Assembly (NCBI GenBank): GCA_021734025.1
Contig: JAIPJS010000001.1
Location: forward strand, 186,001-250,000
Origin: Candidatus Neomarinimicrobiota bacterium
Lineage (GTDB): Bacteria > Fidelibacterota > JAANXI01
Length of the DNA stretch: 64,000 nucleotides
Direction: 5' to 3'
Positions 46,571 through 55,130 of the stretch are shown here, one piece after another. Positions within the stretch are counted from its first letter, which is position 1; every line of letters begins with the position of its first letter. A program made the position numbers and the translations under genes. The notes under the pieces were generated by a model that was not told the DNA's origin, made no database searches, and saw only the letters and a program-made list of their open reading frames with translations.

Positions 46571-49216
46571 ATGAGAGCACTCCAGATGTTAACTGTGACG
46601 ATTTTTAGTATTTTGATTATTGGGTGTATTGAGGAGGCGACCTCACCCGAACCACCAAATCGTTATATCCAAGGCATCGTAACAGATGCTAATACGAATG
46701 AACGAATAGACACTGTCCAAGTGTCCTGGATGGAGGATGGAAGCAGGCAGTTTGTCTACACAGATGATTTAGGTTATTTTTCAACCACGAATTTGGACCC
46801 AGGAGAATATAGCCTTACATTTCAAGGCCCAAACGGATATTCACTGACAAAAGTAAATGTTGAAGTACCGTCATTAAAAGATGAATTAAGTAGCTTGAAT
46901 GTACCAGTTGGTCAGGATTTGTCTGAAGATCTCAGTATTACTCAGAATGTCAATCTATATCAAAGTAATGCGGGATTGAGTGGGCATGTTTTTATTAATA
47001 GGGACAAGAACTCGGTTATACCAGCACAGTCCGGGGAAGTAGTCTTGGATTATGGCGGCTATGATATTTCACCGAAATTATATACAACTTCCATCGGTGA
47101 TAGCGGTATTTTTAACTTCCAAAATATTCCGGCGACAGAGGATGTAGTTGTAAGAATATTACCAATTGAATTTGAAGGGAAATTATTCGCTGGACAAGCA
47201 AATCAAATTTCTCTAATTCCGGGGAATACAGTAAACTCCGGAAACGTCGTACTGAATATAGCACAAGATACGCCTATAATTATACGAAATAATGTGAATA
47301 ACAATACGAAGTTTGGAATTAATGAGGATATAAAATTAACGTACTCAAAATCAATAGATATTGAAACTGTAAATATATCATTACAGCGAAATCAATCCGG
47401 CGCAAATCCGGTAGCGATCCAATCAACTTGGGAGGATAGCATAAAAGTATCGATTCATCCCAATGTTTCCTTAAGAAAGGATTCAGAATATATTTTAAGG
47501 ATACGCGGGAATTCTTCTGACGGAAATTACTTCGAAAATACTTTGAGATTCATCACTGAAAAAGGGCTCGAAATACTTAGCACCAACCTCATGGCTACAG
47601 ATGGGATAGTTGATGAATTTCCAGTTGACGGTATCATTCAATTTGAATTCTCTTCAGCGGTTAATATTGATAATGATAGAGGCTATATTGATCTTTTTCA
47701 GAATAATCAATTGGTCCAAGTTAAAACTACGTTAACCGATAATGATAAAACACTGAATATTGAACCCTCAGAGCCTTTAGAACCAAGTACCGTATATACA
47801 CTTGATTTCAAAGTGTATTCTGATTCTACGGATTCATTCGTTCGGGATGAAGATGTGTTTAGCCCTCTGAATTTTCAAACAGTATCGTATAATGTGCCGT
47901 TTGTTACTAATAGTAACTTCACTAATGAAGATCAAAAGGTAGAAGTGCAATCGGATATCTGGATGCAATTTTCAGAGCCTCTAAATCCGGATACGACATT
48001 GGAAATTTCTCTCTCCCGACAGCCAGACTTCTCAACCAAAACGCTTATGAGTTATGAATTCGGAAGTCAAAATCAAGTCTTGACGATTACACCAAAGGTT
48101 CAATTACAGATAGAAACGGAATACTACCTGAGCATTAATGCTTATTCAAGTACCAGAGGTATTAAATATTCAGATACGCTTAGTTTTGAAACAGAGGATG
48201 GAATCGAAATCATAGGGACGAATTTGGAGCGGTTGGATGGCGTATTTGACCAATTTCCAATTGATGAGGAAATCCAAATTGAATTCTCAAAACCTATTAA
48301 CATTTCAAATTCGGATGGTTATGTAATTCTTGAAGATCAAGATAACCTTGAGGTATTCACCTCAATATCAACCTCTGATGATTCCATCTTGTTTATAACA
48401 CCAAATAATACTCTTGAACCCGGCCAGATATATTCACTGAATTTCAGGGTATATTCGACAATTGAAGAAGATAATGTTAATCAAAACTTTTCATTTACTA
48501 CAGAGATAAGTCAATCTGTACCCAGTATCGTACGGGACTTTGAACTTAATATGGATGATTTCACAGCGGATTCCGTCGACTGGGATACCCAGAACCTCAC
48601 TTTCGGCTGGGAAACCATGGATGATGTAGAGGAATATCTTATTTATGCCAGCGATACAAAAGAGAATACAGACTTGGTGAAAATAAGAACTGTTCAAGCA
48701 AACACATTCCTCCCAACCCAGAGTACTACAATTTCAATCCCTCAGCAATTTGATGTGGTCAAAGACCAACCAGGGATAACCCCATTTGTTGCTGGTAATA
48801 CTATAAGCTTCTATATAGTTGCTTCAAATACTGCAGGCAAAGGGGAACTATCCTCGGCAATCGAACTTTCTGACCAAATGCCACCAGAAGGAAGTGCAAA
48901 CCAGACAGGAAGTGCAGATAATAGCGGACAAACCGAATCAAAAACGATTTTCATTAGCTTCACTGCCAGCGAATATTTAGACCCTGCAGAGAGCCCAGGT
49001 GCTCATTTCAATATTGTTGAAGCCGGTGGAGATAGTAATTATAAAATTCCTAGCTCAAATGTTTCATTTGAGTGGAACAGTAATTATACCGGAGGGGAAT
49101 TTACTATTGAAATACCTGCAGGAGAAAATGGATCCGGAGATATATTCTCTATCCAGAATCTTGATGATTCTAGCGAGAATACCATGTTAGAGTCGATCGA
49201 TATAACTTTGTTTTAA
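46571..49216 (+). CDS. Outer-membrane lipoprotein with Ig-like (Big_5) repeats
   Basis: This 881-residue protein starts with GGAGGATATC before the ATG and a lipobox I-L-I-I-G-C, so it is lipid-anchored. A carboxypeptidase-regulatory-like domain (Y-I-Q-G-I-V-T-D-A-N-T-N) leads to SbsA/Big_5-like Ig repeats with T-P-x-N/P-x-L-E-P-G/S-x-x-Y-x-L-x-F motifs (V-Y-T-L-D-F-K-V-Y-S; I-Y-S-L-N-F-R-V-Y-S). A later segment is fibronectin-like (V-E-E-Y-L-I-Y-A-S-D). No T9SS domain is present, in contrast to the VWA protein. It is last in the VWA and PorV-like operon, so it may hold that protein at the surface. Confidence 0.8.
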   Translation: MRALQMLTVTIFSILIIGCIEEATSPEPPNRYIQGIVTDANTNERIDTVQVSWMEDGSRQFVYTDDLGYFSTTNLDPGEYSLTFQGPNGYSLTKVNVEVPSLKDELSSLNVPVGQDLSEDLSITQNVNLYQSNAGLSGHVFINRDKNSVIPAQSGEVVLDYGGYDISPKLYTTSIGDSGIFNFQNIPATEDVVVRILPIEFEGKLFAGQANQISLIPGNTVNSGNVVLNIAQDTPIIIRNNVNNNTKFGINEDIKLTYSKSIDIETVNISLQRNQSGANPVAIQSTWEDSIKVSIHPNVSLRKDSEYILRIRGNSSDGNYFENTLRFITEKGLEILSTNLMATDGIVDEFPVDGIIQFEFSSAVNIDNDRGYIDLFQNNQLVQVKTTLTDNDKTLNIEPSEPLEPSTVYTLDFKVYSDSTDSFVRDEDVFSPLNFQTVSYNVPFVTNSNFTNEDQKVEVQSDIWMQFSEPLNPDTTLEISLSRQPDFSTKTLMSYEFGSQNQVLTITPKVQLQIETEYYLSINAYSSTRGIKYSDTLSFETEDGIEIIGTNLERLDGVFDQFPIDEEIQIEFSKPINISNSDGYVILEDQDNLEVFTSISTSDDSILFITPNNTLEPGQIYSLNFRVYSTIEEDNVNQNFSFTTEISQSVPSIVRDFELNMDDFTADSVDWDTQNLTFGWETMDDVEEYLIYASDTKENTDLVKIRTVQANTFLPTQSTTISIPQQFDVVKDQPGITPFVAGNTISFYIVASNTAGKGELSSAIELSDQMPPEGSANQTGSADNSGQTESKTIFISFTASEYLDPAESPGAHFNIVEAGGDSNYKIPSSNVSFEWNSNYTGGEFTIEIPAGENGSGDIFSIQNLDDSSENTMLESIDITLF

Positions 49217-49251
49217 CACCTAAAAAGTTATGATAATTCCTCTAAACATTG

Positions 49252-49287
49252 CAGGATGTCTCCTTACCAATTTCTCGGGACATCCTG
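49252..49287 (+). terminator. Hairpin after the lipoprotein gene
   Basis: CAGGATGTC (49252-49260) pairs perfectly with GACATCCTG (49279-49287). It lies 35 bp after the stop and is followed by TGTGGTTT, a weak T-run. It is a possible terminator for the VWA operon. Confidence 0.45.
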
Positions 49288-49411
49288 TGTGGTTTATAGT
49301 AGCCGGGATGACGACGGCTATTGGCATCTGATGGAGAAGTATTTTGTAAATCATCCCGATATTACCATTTCCCATGGGATCTGTCCGGAATGTCGATGGA
49401 AGCACTACTAA
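49283..49411 (+). pseudogene. Fragment of a regulator C-terminal zinc motif
   Basis: The frame C-V-V-Y-S-S-R-D-D-D-G-Y-W then I-S-H-G-I-C-P-E-C matches the small C-x-x-C-K-x-x-R-D-D-x-G-Y-W ... F-S-H-G-I-C-P-x-C block often found at the C-terminus of PAS or response-regulator proteins. Only about 43 residues remain. The second early cysteine is lost and no start exists, so this is a relic. The rest of 49217-49730 has no supported gene. Confidence 0.6.
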
Positions 49412-49730
49412 TTGATGATCGATATGTAGTATGTCTTGTATTCCAAGAGATTATTGAAACATACTCGTGTAAGCATTTTTGGGTACACCAACACCGCATC
49501 CGTTGATTCGAGTGGGGCTTTTTTCCCGTCCAATTGCCAATCCAAACACAGGAGGAATCCTATGAAGAACGGGAACTTGTAAAATGAGATAACCCAAACC
49601 ATCGTCACCATGCTGAAGGTTGGTACCAAATAGTTGGCACTAGTACGATTCACTACATATGACATCAAATGTGGTGAAAATTTGATAATTCTACGAAGGG
49701 AGTAAATCGTGTGGTGAAGAGTGTTTTCAG
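49412..49730. other. Gap before the integrase, with no supported gene
   Basis: A perfect ribosome site followed by ATG (49562) opens only six codons before TAA, so it is a dead start. Nothing else is coding. The stretch abuts the 3' end of the integrase gene. Confidence 0.4.
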
Positions 49731-50930
49731 TTAATAGGTAACGGGGTCTTCATCTTCCTGTAAATCATTGATAACTAAATGTTCATATTTTAGAGTAGTA
49801 CTAATTTGTTTGTGTCCTAATATTTTCCGTAACTTTTCAATAGAGCCACCATTCCTGAGGTAATTGGTTGCGAAGGTATGGCGCAGGTCATGGAATTTAT
49901 ATCGGTCTTTCTCATCATGATGCTCCACCGCAACTTTTTTAATACTTCGACCCAACCTCTTTTTTTCCTCTTCAGTGGGTATGAAAAGTTCATCTTGGCT
50001 TATCATCTCCCCGGTTGTCCTCTTAATCTCTGATGAGGTCACTTCATATTTGTCTTTACTCCAGATAGAACGAACTATACCCTTAAACGCCTGTGACACT
50101 AGTGAATTATCATTGACTTGGTAAAATAAAAAAGGATCATTTTTTCCATTGTTCCAGGCTGTAATTCTCGGATCTGATGTGGGTGTATATTCCAAGATTC
50201 TGGTAAATAAGGTCTTTAGTGAAGGAAAAAGGGGGACAGAACGCCTTTTGTCGAATTTTCCTACCACAGACACATAGTTATCGTCCCAGTGAATATCATC
50301 TTCCTTGATATGCGTAATTTCACTTGACCTGAAACCGCCATAGGCGGCAGCAGCAATATAATCACCAATCCAAGTCCCCTGCGAATTATCTAGCAGCAGT
50401 CGGATATCCTTTCTTGGGATTTCGAGTATACTTTGCTGAGGAATGGGAGGAGGGGATACTTTGGAGGCCGGATTAAGATAAAGCAGATCACTTTCGATAG
50501 CCCAATTTAATGCTCGTTTTAAATGGGTCAATCTCTGGCGGAGAGTATATGGTGATAAATCCCTGGAGTGTAATGTCTCAAGATATTGTTCAATATCCTG
50601 AGAGGAGATGTGTTTTATAAGGGTGGTTGGCCCAACATTTTTGATAAACTCCTCGAGCGCTAATCTATCTAATTTGACCGTCTCACTGTTTTTCCCTTTT
50701 TCCCGATGCTGAAGATACTTCTCCATAAATTCATAACAGGGAAGGGAGGGAAGTTCTTTTCTCCCGGTTTTACTCACCTGGGTCGCATCATATTCCCATT
50801 TGGTTAAGATTTCTTTGGCCAGCTGTTTATTGGATGTGCCCGTCGACCGATTTACCCATTGTCCGTTTGCATTTTTGAATCGGGCATACCATTTATCCGA
50901 ATTTGCACGTTGGAATAATCCCATATCCAC
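49731..50930 (-). CDS. Tyrosine recombinase / phage-type integrase
   Basis: This 399-residue protein has all catalytic residues: R201 in G-G-F-R-S-S-E, H347 and R350 in H-D-L-R-H-T-F-A, H373 in L-G-H-K-Q-I and Y382 in L-K-Y-E-H-L. The N-terminus is a SAM-like arm-binding region. The length is normal for island or phage integrases. It lies about 200 bp from the 3' end of tRNA-Leu(TAA), a common integration target, and reads away from it. I see no features specific to IntI integron integrases. Whether the island to its left belongs to it cannot be shown here because the second att copy was not found. Confidence 0.93.
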   Translation of the reverse strand: MDMGLFQRANSDKWYARFKNANGQWVNRSTGTSNKQLAKEILTKWEYDATQVSKTGRKELPSLPCYEFMEKYLQHREKGKNSETVKLDRLALEEFIKNVGPTTLIKHISSQDIEQYLETLHSRDLSPYTLRQRLTHLKRALNWAIESDLLYLNPASKVSPPPIPQQSILEIPRKDIRLLLDNSQGTWIGDYIAAAAYGGFRSSEITHIKEDDIHWDDNYVSVVGKFDKRRSVPLFPSLKTLFTRILEYTPTSDPRITAWNNGKNDPFLFYQVNDNSLVSQAFKGIVRSIWSKDKYEVTSSEIKRTTGEMISQDELFIPTEEEKKRLGRSIKKVAVEHHDEKDRYKFHDLRHTFATNYLRNGGSIEKLRKILGHKQISTTLKYEHLVINDLQEDEDPVTY

Positions 50931-51071
50931 CTCACAAATGACTCATGTCAAATTGACATAATAATATAGGAGTTTATGTAACGAATATGTAACGAATATT
51001 TTGTCATTTGGACGTAATTTGTGCGTAAGGTGCGTTTTTGGGAAGTGGTGAAAAACGGATAAAAATTTCCA

Positions 51072-51116
51072 ACGGTAAAAATAAAACCCCTCTCTAACAG
51101 GGGTTACAGAGGGGTT
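51072..51116 (-). terminator. Terminator of the tRNA-Cys/tRNA-Leu unit
   Basis: AACCCCTCT (51085-51093) pairs with AGAGGGGTT (51108-51116). On the minus strand the stem is followed by TTTTATTTTT. It lies just past the 3' end of tRNA-Leu and before the integrase gene. Confidence 0.8.
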
Positions 51117-51124
51117 CTGATGGG

Positions 51125-51210
51125 TGCCGGAGGAGGGACTCGAACCCACACGGTGAAAAATCACCAACGGATTTTAAGTCCGTTGCGTCTGCCAATTCCG
51201 CCACTCCGGC
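51125..51210 (-). tRNA. tRNA-Leu (anticodon TAA)
   Basis: This 86-nt minus-strand gene has a GCCGGAG/CTCCGGC acceptor stem, a long variable arm typical of class II tRNA, and the loop ...CTTAAAA with anticodon TAA. TTCGAGTCC forms the T-loop. The discriminator is A, and a complete CCA does not appear to be encoded (ACCCA follows). It is the likely integration target of the adjacent recombinase. Confidence 0.95.
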
Positions 51211-51245
51211 AATATCTGGTCAAACATTATATGGGAATGTTAGAG

Positions 51246-51319
51246 AGGCGACGGTCGGATTCGAACCGACGAATCGCGGTTTTGCAGACCGCTCCCTTAA
51301 GCCACTTGGGTACGTCGCC
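51246..51319 (-). tRNA. tRNA-Cys (anticodon GCA)
   Basis: This 74-nt minus-strand gene has acceptor GGCGACG/CGTCGCC, anticodon stem GCGGT/ACCGC around CTGCAAA (anticodon GCA) and T-loop GGTTCGAATCC. The discriminator is T, as usual for cysteine tRNA. CCA is not encoded. Confidence 0.95.
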
Positions 51320-51416
51320 GTGTTTCTCAAAAAGCATATGAAGTTAACAATTTCCGGCAGCGAAACGCAACTATAATTCAGTGCTAATTACGACGCATTT
51401 GCATAGGGAAATGACA

Positions 51417-51449
51417 TAAAAAAAACCCTCCGGCGTAACCGGAGGGTTT
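51417..51449 (-). terminator. Terminator of tRNA-Gly
   Basis: AAACCCTCCGG (51423-51433) and CCGGAGGGTTT (51439-51449) form an 11-bp stem with a 5-nt loop. On the minus strand it ends in a run of T. Confidence 0.85.
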
Positions 51450-51454
51450 ATGTG

Positions 51455-51527
51455 AGCGAGAGACCGGACTCGAACCGGCGACAATCACGTTGGCAACGTG
51501 AGGCTCTACCAACTGAGCTACTCTCGC
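51455..51527 (-). tRNA. tRNA-Gly (anticodon GCC)
   Basis: This 73-nt minus-strand gene has acceptor GCGAGAG/CTCTCGC, D-arm GCTCAGTTGGTAGAGC, anticodon loop TTGCCAA (anticodon GCC) and GGTTCGAGTCC T-arm. The discriminator is T and CCA is not encoded. Confidence 0.95.
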
Positions 51528-51551
51528 ACTCCGTCCTCAAAAAGCGTGGAA

Positions 51552-51580
51552 AATATAGGATGCATATGCCCTCCATGCAA
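51552..51580 (-). promoter_or_regulatory. Sigma70-like promoter of tRNA-Gly
   Basis: On the minus strand TTGCAT (51580-51575) and TATATT (51557-51552) are separated by exactly 17 nt. Transcription would begin a few bases before the tRNA 5' end at 51527. Confidence 0.6.
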
Positions 51581-51608
51581 GGGGAAAAACGGCCACTTTA
51601 CATTCCGG

Positions 51609-52730
51609 TTATTGATTCCGGACCGTTTGGGAATATTGGTTAAATTCCTGAACTTCTTTCAGCCATTTTTCATCGTCAGGAACGTCCGGATTGAGGGACT
51701 GAACCTGCACTGCGATATAGTTTGAAACCTCTTTGATTTCATTCTGTAGTTCACCCTGCTGTTCCTGCATATTCTGAATAAATGCCAGTGTCTGCTTTTT
51801 GTCTCCAAACGCTTCTTCCAGCGATTGATCACCGGCCTGATCCCTGTAACTCCGGAGCCGGTGTTTGATAAAATCCAAACGCTGTTTCTTCCGGGAAATG
51901 TCTACGAACGGTTCCTTCGGATCTTCCTGATGGAACGTAACAAGCTGGATGTATTTGCCTTGCTTCCCTGTGGACATGTAAAAACCCCCGGAAGTCTTTT
52001 GGGCATTTCGGGAGAACCGGCTGGTATGGGACCTGATAATGAGATCATAGCCCAAATCAGCATTCTGGAGTTTATTGGCATCTACGTTGAACACACTCGC
52101 CAGGAGAATAAGATAATCCGTTTTGTCAGCTAGCTCCGACTGATATTGCTTTGCCGCTTCTACAACGTCGGCATAGGTGAAGTCATCTACATGCTCGTTG
52201 CCCGTGGTAACTCCAACAATGCCGATTTTTTGTCCGCCCCGGGAAATCACGGTGTACGGATCAAACAGCAGTTCGCCATCAGAGTCCATCACCGTGCCAG
52301 ACAGAAACGGAAACTCTGCATTGGCTTCTCGGGCTTTAATAAAATCGGCGCCAAGCGCAAGATCGTTAATCCCGACGTTAAACGCATCATATTGGAAATC
52401 ATTGTACGCCTTAATAAACAGATCTGCCTTACGATCGGCGACAGCCCGGGCGTTACTGGCCGGCCGGGGGACTTTAAAGAATAAATCTCCCGCGTCAACC
52501 GTGACCAAATCCGGACTCGTCTCGCGAATTTTTTCTAAAAAGGTGGACTTTCTGGCGACCCCGCCAGCTGGATTAGTTGGTCACCCGCACGGTTCGAGTT
52601 CACCGTAGACGCCGCCGCTTATCGCCAATGTAAGTGTCTGCTGGGCAGACTGGGAAGAGAGGGAACAGGAAATGAAAAATACAGCCGCTCCAACCAGGAA
52701 AATAGCTAATTTCTTTTGTGTTAATTGCAT
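51609..52730 (-). CDS. Selenocysteine-containing metallophosphatase-like (5'-nucleotidase-type) lipoprotein
   Basis: Read through one in-frame TGA (52581-52583), the gene gives 373 residues from the ATG at 52730. The signal ends F-F-I-S-C, with the lipobox cysteine at 22. Then comes E-L-E-P-C-G-U50-P-T-N-P-A-G-G, where relatives as I recall them have C-G-C. Downstream the frame continues unbroken as T-V-D-A-G-D-L-F-F, V-G-I-N-D and I-I-R-S-H, degenerate metallophosphatase motifs. Residues about 280-370 are helical and coiled-coil-like. A hairpin just after the TGA matches a bacterial SECIS. The enzyme would act at the outer surface or periplasm. Substrate is unknown, and reading it as a nonsense mutant is the alternative. 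Confidence 0.75.
52552..52567 (-). promoter_or_regulatory. Putative bacterial SECIS hairpin
   Basis: On the minus strand CUGGCG-GGGU-CGCCAG folds into a perfect 6-bp stem with a GGGU loop. The stem starts 14 nt after the UGA and the loop spans nt 20-23 after it. The E. coli fdhF element likewise presents a GGU-containing loop roughly that far from UGA. SelB would bind here. Confidence 0.65.
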
Positions 52731-52879
52731 CGTATTCTTTGGGCTCCACTTTAAGTTCAGTTGGACCGTAAAATATCCATTGTAATTTCTGTCCGCAACT
52801 GCCAATTTATACCGTAACTCTCGACGGGTATGAAACTTTCGACCCGACAGTGCGTCTAAGTAGGCGTAAGGAGGCGGAC

Positions 52880-53884
52880 ATGAAAAATTTTACACAGTAT
52901 TCAATCATATTAATCGGCGTTGGGTTCTTAGTCAGCTGTGGCTCAATGCATCCCCCAACCACGAATCCGTATTATCCGGGTTATCATGCCAGGGATGCCC
53001 AGGAGGTCGAAGAGGAGTACCAGGACTGGGAAGAAGAGCAGGCAATGCTGGAAGAACGGGCCCAAATTCAGGACTCATTACGCAACGAATACCGGGAACA
53101 GTACCGCGAATCCATACTGTCCGGCGGAATGAATTTTAATCAGTATAACTTCTATGGGAATCGGTATCCTTTCTATTCCCATAATCCGTATTATTATCGC
53201 TCCAACAGATGGCACCATCCATATTACAGAAGGAATTACCGTACCAGCTTTTATTTCAGTTACTCAAATCAACCCGTGTTCGTAGATTCCTGGTGGGCAG
53301 ATGACTACCTCTGGGATCAGTACTATGGGGGATGGAATCGGTACAATTATAACTACTATTCACCATGGTATTACTCCAGCGGTTATTATTACGATCCGTG
53401 GTACGACTACGGGTACGGGCATTGGTATCCTGACTATTATTACGTGGTTGACGGCGAGCAACAGCCTGATAGCCCACGCCCGGTAAACCGGGATCGGTTT
53501 TCCCGTAGTGTTTCCAGTAATGGCTCCAATGCGAGCATCGGGAGTAGTCCATCAGGTCGCGCAATCGGGCCGAGGCCTGAATCGCGGGGCAGAAAGTTGA
53601 CGCCAGCAGTCATCGACCGGGATCGTCTGCGCCAGCGGACACTACCACAAAGTCTGCAGCGACCAGTGACCCGGGGGCGCGCTGAACCCAGATCCTCTGA
53701 CGATAATACCACAAACCGGAGAGTACGATCCCGGACATATTCGCCGCCGGCGTCCAGCAGTTCGTCAGGCAGTAGCGGATCCTCCTCGAAATCCGCCCGG
53801 AGATCATCGAGCAGCAGTAAATCGTCAGATTCCGGTAGTTCGAGCGATAGTGACAACCAGCGACCTAAAAACCGCCGACGGTAA
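52880..53884 (+). CDS. Tyrosine/arginine-rich lipoprotein, hypothetical
   Basis: The ATG at 52880, with GGAGG upstream, gives 334 residues. The ATG at 52850 lacks a ribosome site. A lipobox L-V-S-C-G ends the signal. The first third is acidic (E-V-E-E-E-Y-Q-D-W-E-E). The next is extremely rich in Y, W, N and R (N-P-Y-Y-Y-R-S-N-R-W-H-H-P). The C-terminal 130 residues are basic and serine-rich (S-S-S-G-S-S-G-S-S-S-K-S). It is low in complexity, so a fold is not predictable. It diverges from the selenoprotein gene and precedes a barrel gene. An envelope structural role is inferred. Confidence 0.75.
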   Translation: MKNFTQYSIILIGVGFLVSCGSMHPPTTNPYYPGYHARDAQEVEEEYQDWEEEQAMLEERAQIQDSLRNEYREQYRESILSGGMNFNQYNFYGNRYPFYSHNPYYYRSNRWHHPYYRRNYRTSFYFSYSNQPVFVDSWWADDYLWDQYYGGWNRYNYNYYSPWYYSSGYYYDPWYDYGYGHWYPDYYYVVDGEQQPDSPRPVNRDRFSRSVSSNGSNASIGSSPSGRAIGPRPESRGRKLTPAVIDRDRLRQRTLPQSLQRPVTRGRAEPRSSDDNTTNRRVRSRTYSPPASSSSSGSSGSSSKSARRSSSSSKSSDSGSSSDSDNQRPKNRRR

Positions 53885-53926
53885 GCGCGGCAAAAGAAAC
53901 GATAGACTAAACCAGGTAAATAGATT

Positions 53927-55117
53927 ATGAAAAAACTCAGCTTGTACCTTATCCTGCTGTGTCTCCCCGGATTACTCCTGTCACAAAATGCGGAAGATGT
54001 GGTCGCTCCCTTTATTGGCATGGCTGGTCCAGGGAGCCGGGCAGATGGTATCGGGCAAGCGTATGCCGGTATCGCCGATGATTTTTCTGCAATACACTAT
54101 AACCCCGCCGGCCTTGCCCACATCACCTGGGCAGAACTCTCGCTGGGTGGCACCTATTTTTCGTTAGATAATTCCGTGACGACCACGAAAAACGAAACAG
54201 TGACGGCTAACACTACCCGGAACTATTTCCATACGAATTCACTGGGATACGTTTGGCCGGTATACGGATTAAAATTTACACTGGGAGTCGGGTACAATAC
54301 CGTAGCGCTCACGGATCAGGCGCTACGAATCCAATGGCAGGATTCTACAGAATTTACCAATGAAGAATCTAATCTCGGGGCGTACACGATTGCTGGCGGC
54401 TATCAGCTGCAAAAGGAACTGTCAGTTGGAATTGGTCTGCATTTGTACCGGGGCGATAATGTGTATTCCAGTCAAATGTACCGAGTGGGAGAAACCAACA
54501 GCGCCTACGAGATCGACTCTCACTATTCCGGGGTTGGATTTACCCTGGGAATTTTATGGGCGCCAATAGATTTTCTTCGCACCGGATTCTCATTTAAAAG
54601 CCCAAAATATCTGGACGTGGATGAAACTTTGACCGGAACCTGGGGCGATTGGAACGGCAACTACCAGATCCAGTCACCGCCGGAAGTGCAACTCGGACAG
54701 TCGGTCACCCTTGGTAATTTTCTGGTGGCAGGTAGTGTCGTCTGGAAGGACTGGTCAAGCAGTGAGATGTCGGCAGATATCCCGGGATATAACGGCGTCC
54801 CGATTGATATTGAGGTGAACCATAATATCCAGAATGACTTCGCATCGGTATTGGAACTGGCTGCTGGAGCAGAATACCTCCTCCCGATAATGGATGCAAA
54901 GATCCGGGGAGGGGTCCATCACGTACCCAGTTACCGCAATGACGATAGCGTGGGAGACCGGTTGGTGCTTTCTGGTGGCGTAAGTGTCATTTTAGCGCAG
55001 CAATTCAAAGTTGATTGGTCAATCAGCCGTGCCAGCTGGGCTGAAATCTATAACCAACAGGAATCCGCTGACATTATCAATACCTGGTCCACTATCAATT
55101 TTTCATATCGGTTTTAG
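53927..55117 (+). CDS. FadL/PorV-like outer-membrane barrel protein
   Basis: This 396-residue protein has a signal ending L-L-L-S-Q-N. G-S-R-A-D-G-I-G-Q-A-Y-A-G-I-A-D-D and H-Y-N-P-A-G-L-A match the N-terminal box of PorV/FadL-type barrels. Long alternating strands end I-N-F-S-Y-R-F, a barrel C-terminus. Such proteins carry hydrophobic compounds or serve T9SS. Unlike the 45.6-kb paralogue, it has no T9SS cargo gene beside it. It lies 43 bp after the lipoprotein gene and 13 bp before the Memo gene. Transport is as likely as secretion support. Confidence 0.8.
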   Translation: MKKLSLYLILLCLPGLLLSQNAEDVVAPFIGMAGPGSRADGIGQAYAGIADDFSAIHYNPAGLAHITWAELSLGGTYFSLDNSVTTTKNETVTANTTRNYFHTNSLGYVWPVYGLKFTLGVGYNTVALTDQALRIQWQDSTEFTNEESNLGAYTIAGGYQLQKELSVGIGLHLYRGDNVYSSQMYRVGETNSAYEIDSHYSGVGFTLGILWAPIDFLRTGFSFKSPKYLDVDETLTGTWGDWNGNYQIQSPPEVQLGQSVTLGNFLVAGSVVWKDWSSSEMSADIPGYNGVPIDIEVNHNIQNDFASVLELAAGAEYLLPIMDAKIRGGVHHVPSYRNDDSVGDRLVLSGGVSVILAQQFKVDWSISRASWAEIYNQQESADIINTWSTINFSYRF

Positions 55118-55130
55118 ATCACTGTAGTTT

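Noticed and set aside
49731-50930. Tyrosine recombinase as the integron integrase of the 13.8-16.6 kb array
   Set aside because: It lies 33 kb away beside a tRNA and looks like a phage or island integrase. No IntI-specific insertion was recognised.
52581-52805. A separate 74-residue gene ending at the TGA
   Set aside because: Reading through the TGA continues a recognisable domain in the same frame with a SECIS-like hairpin, so one recoded gene explains both pieces better.
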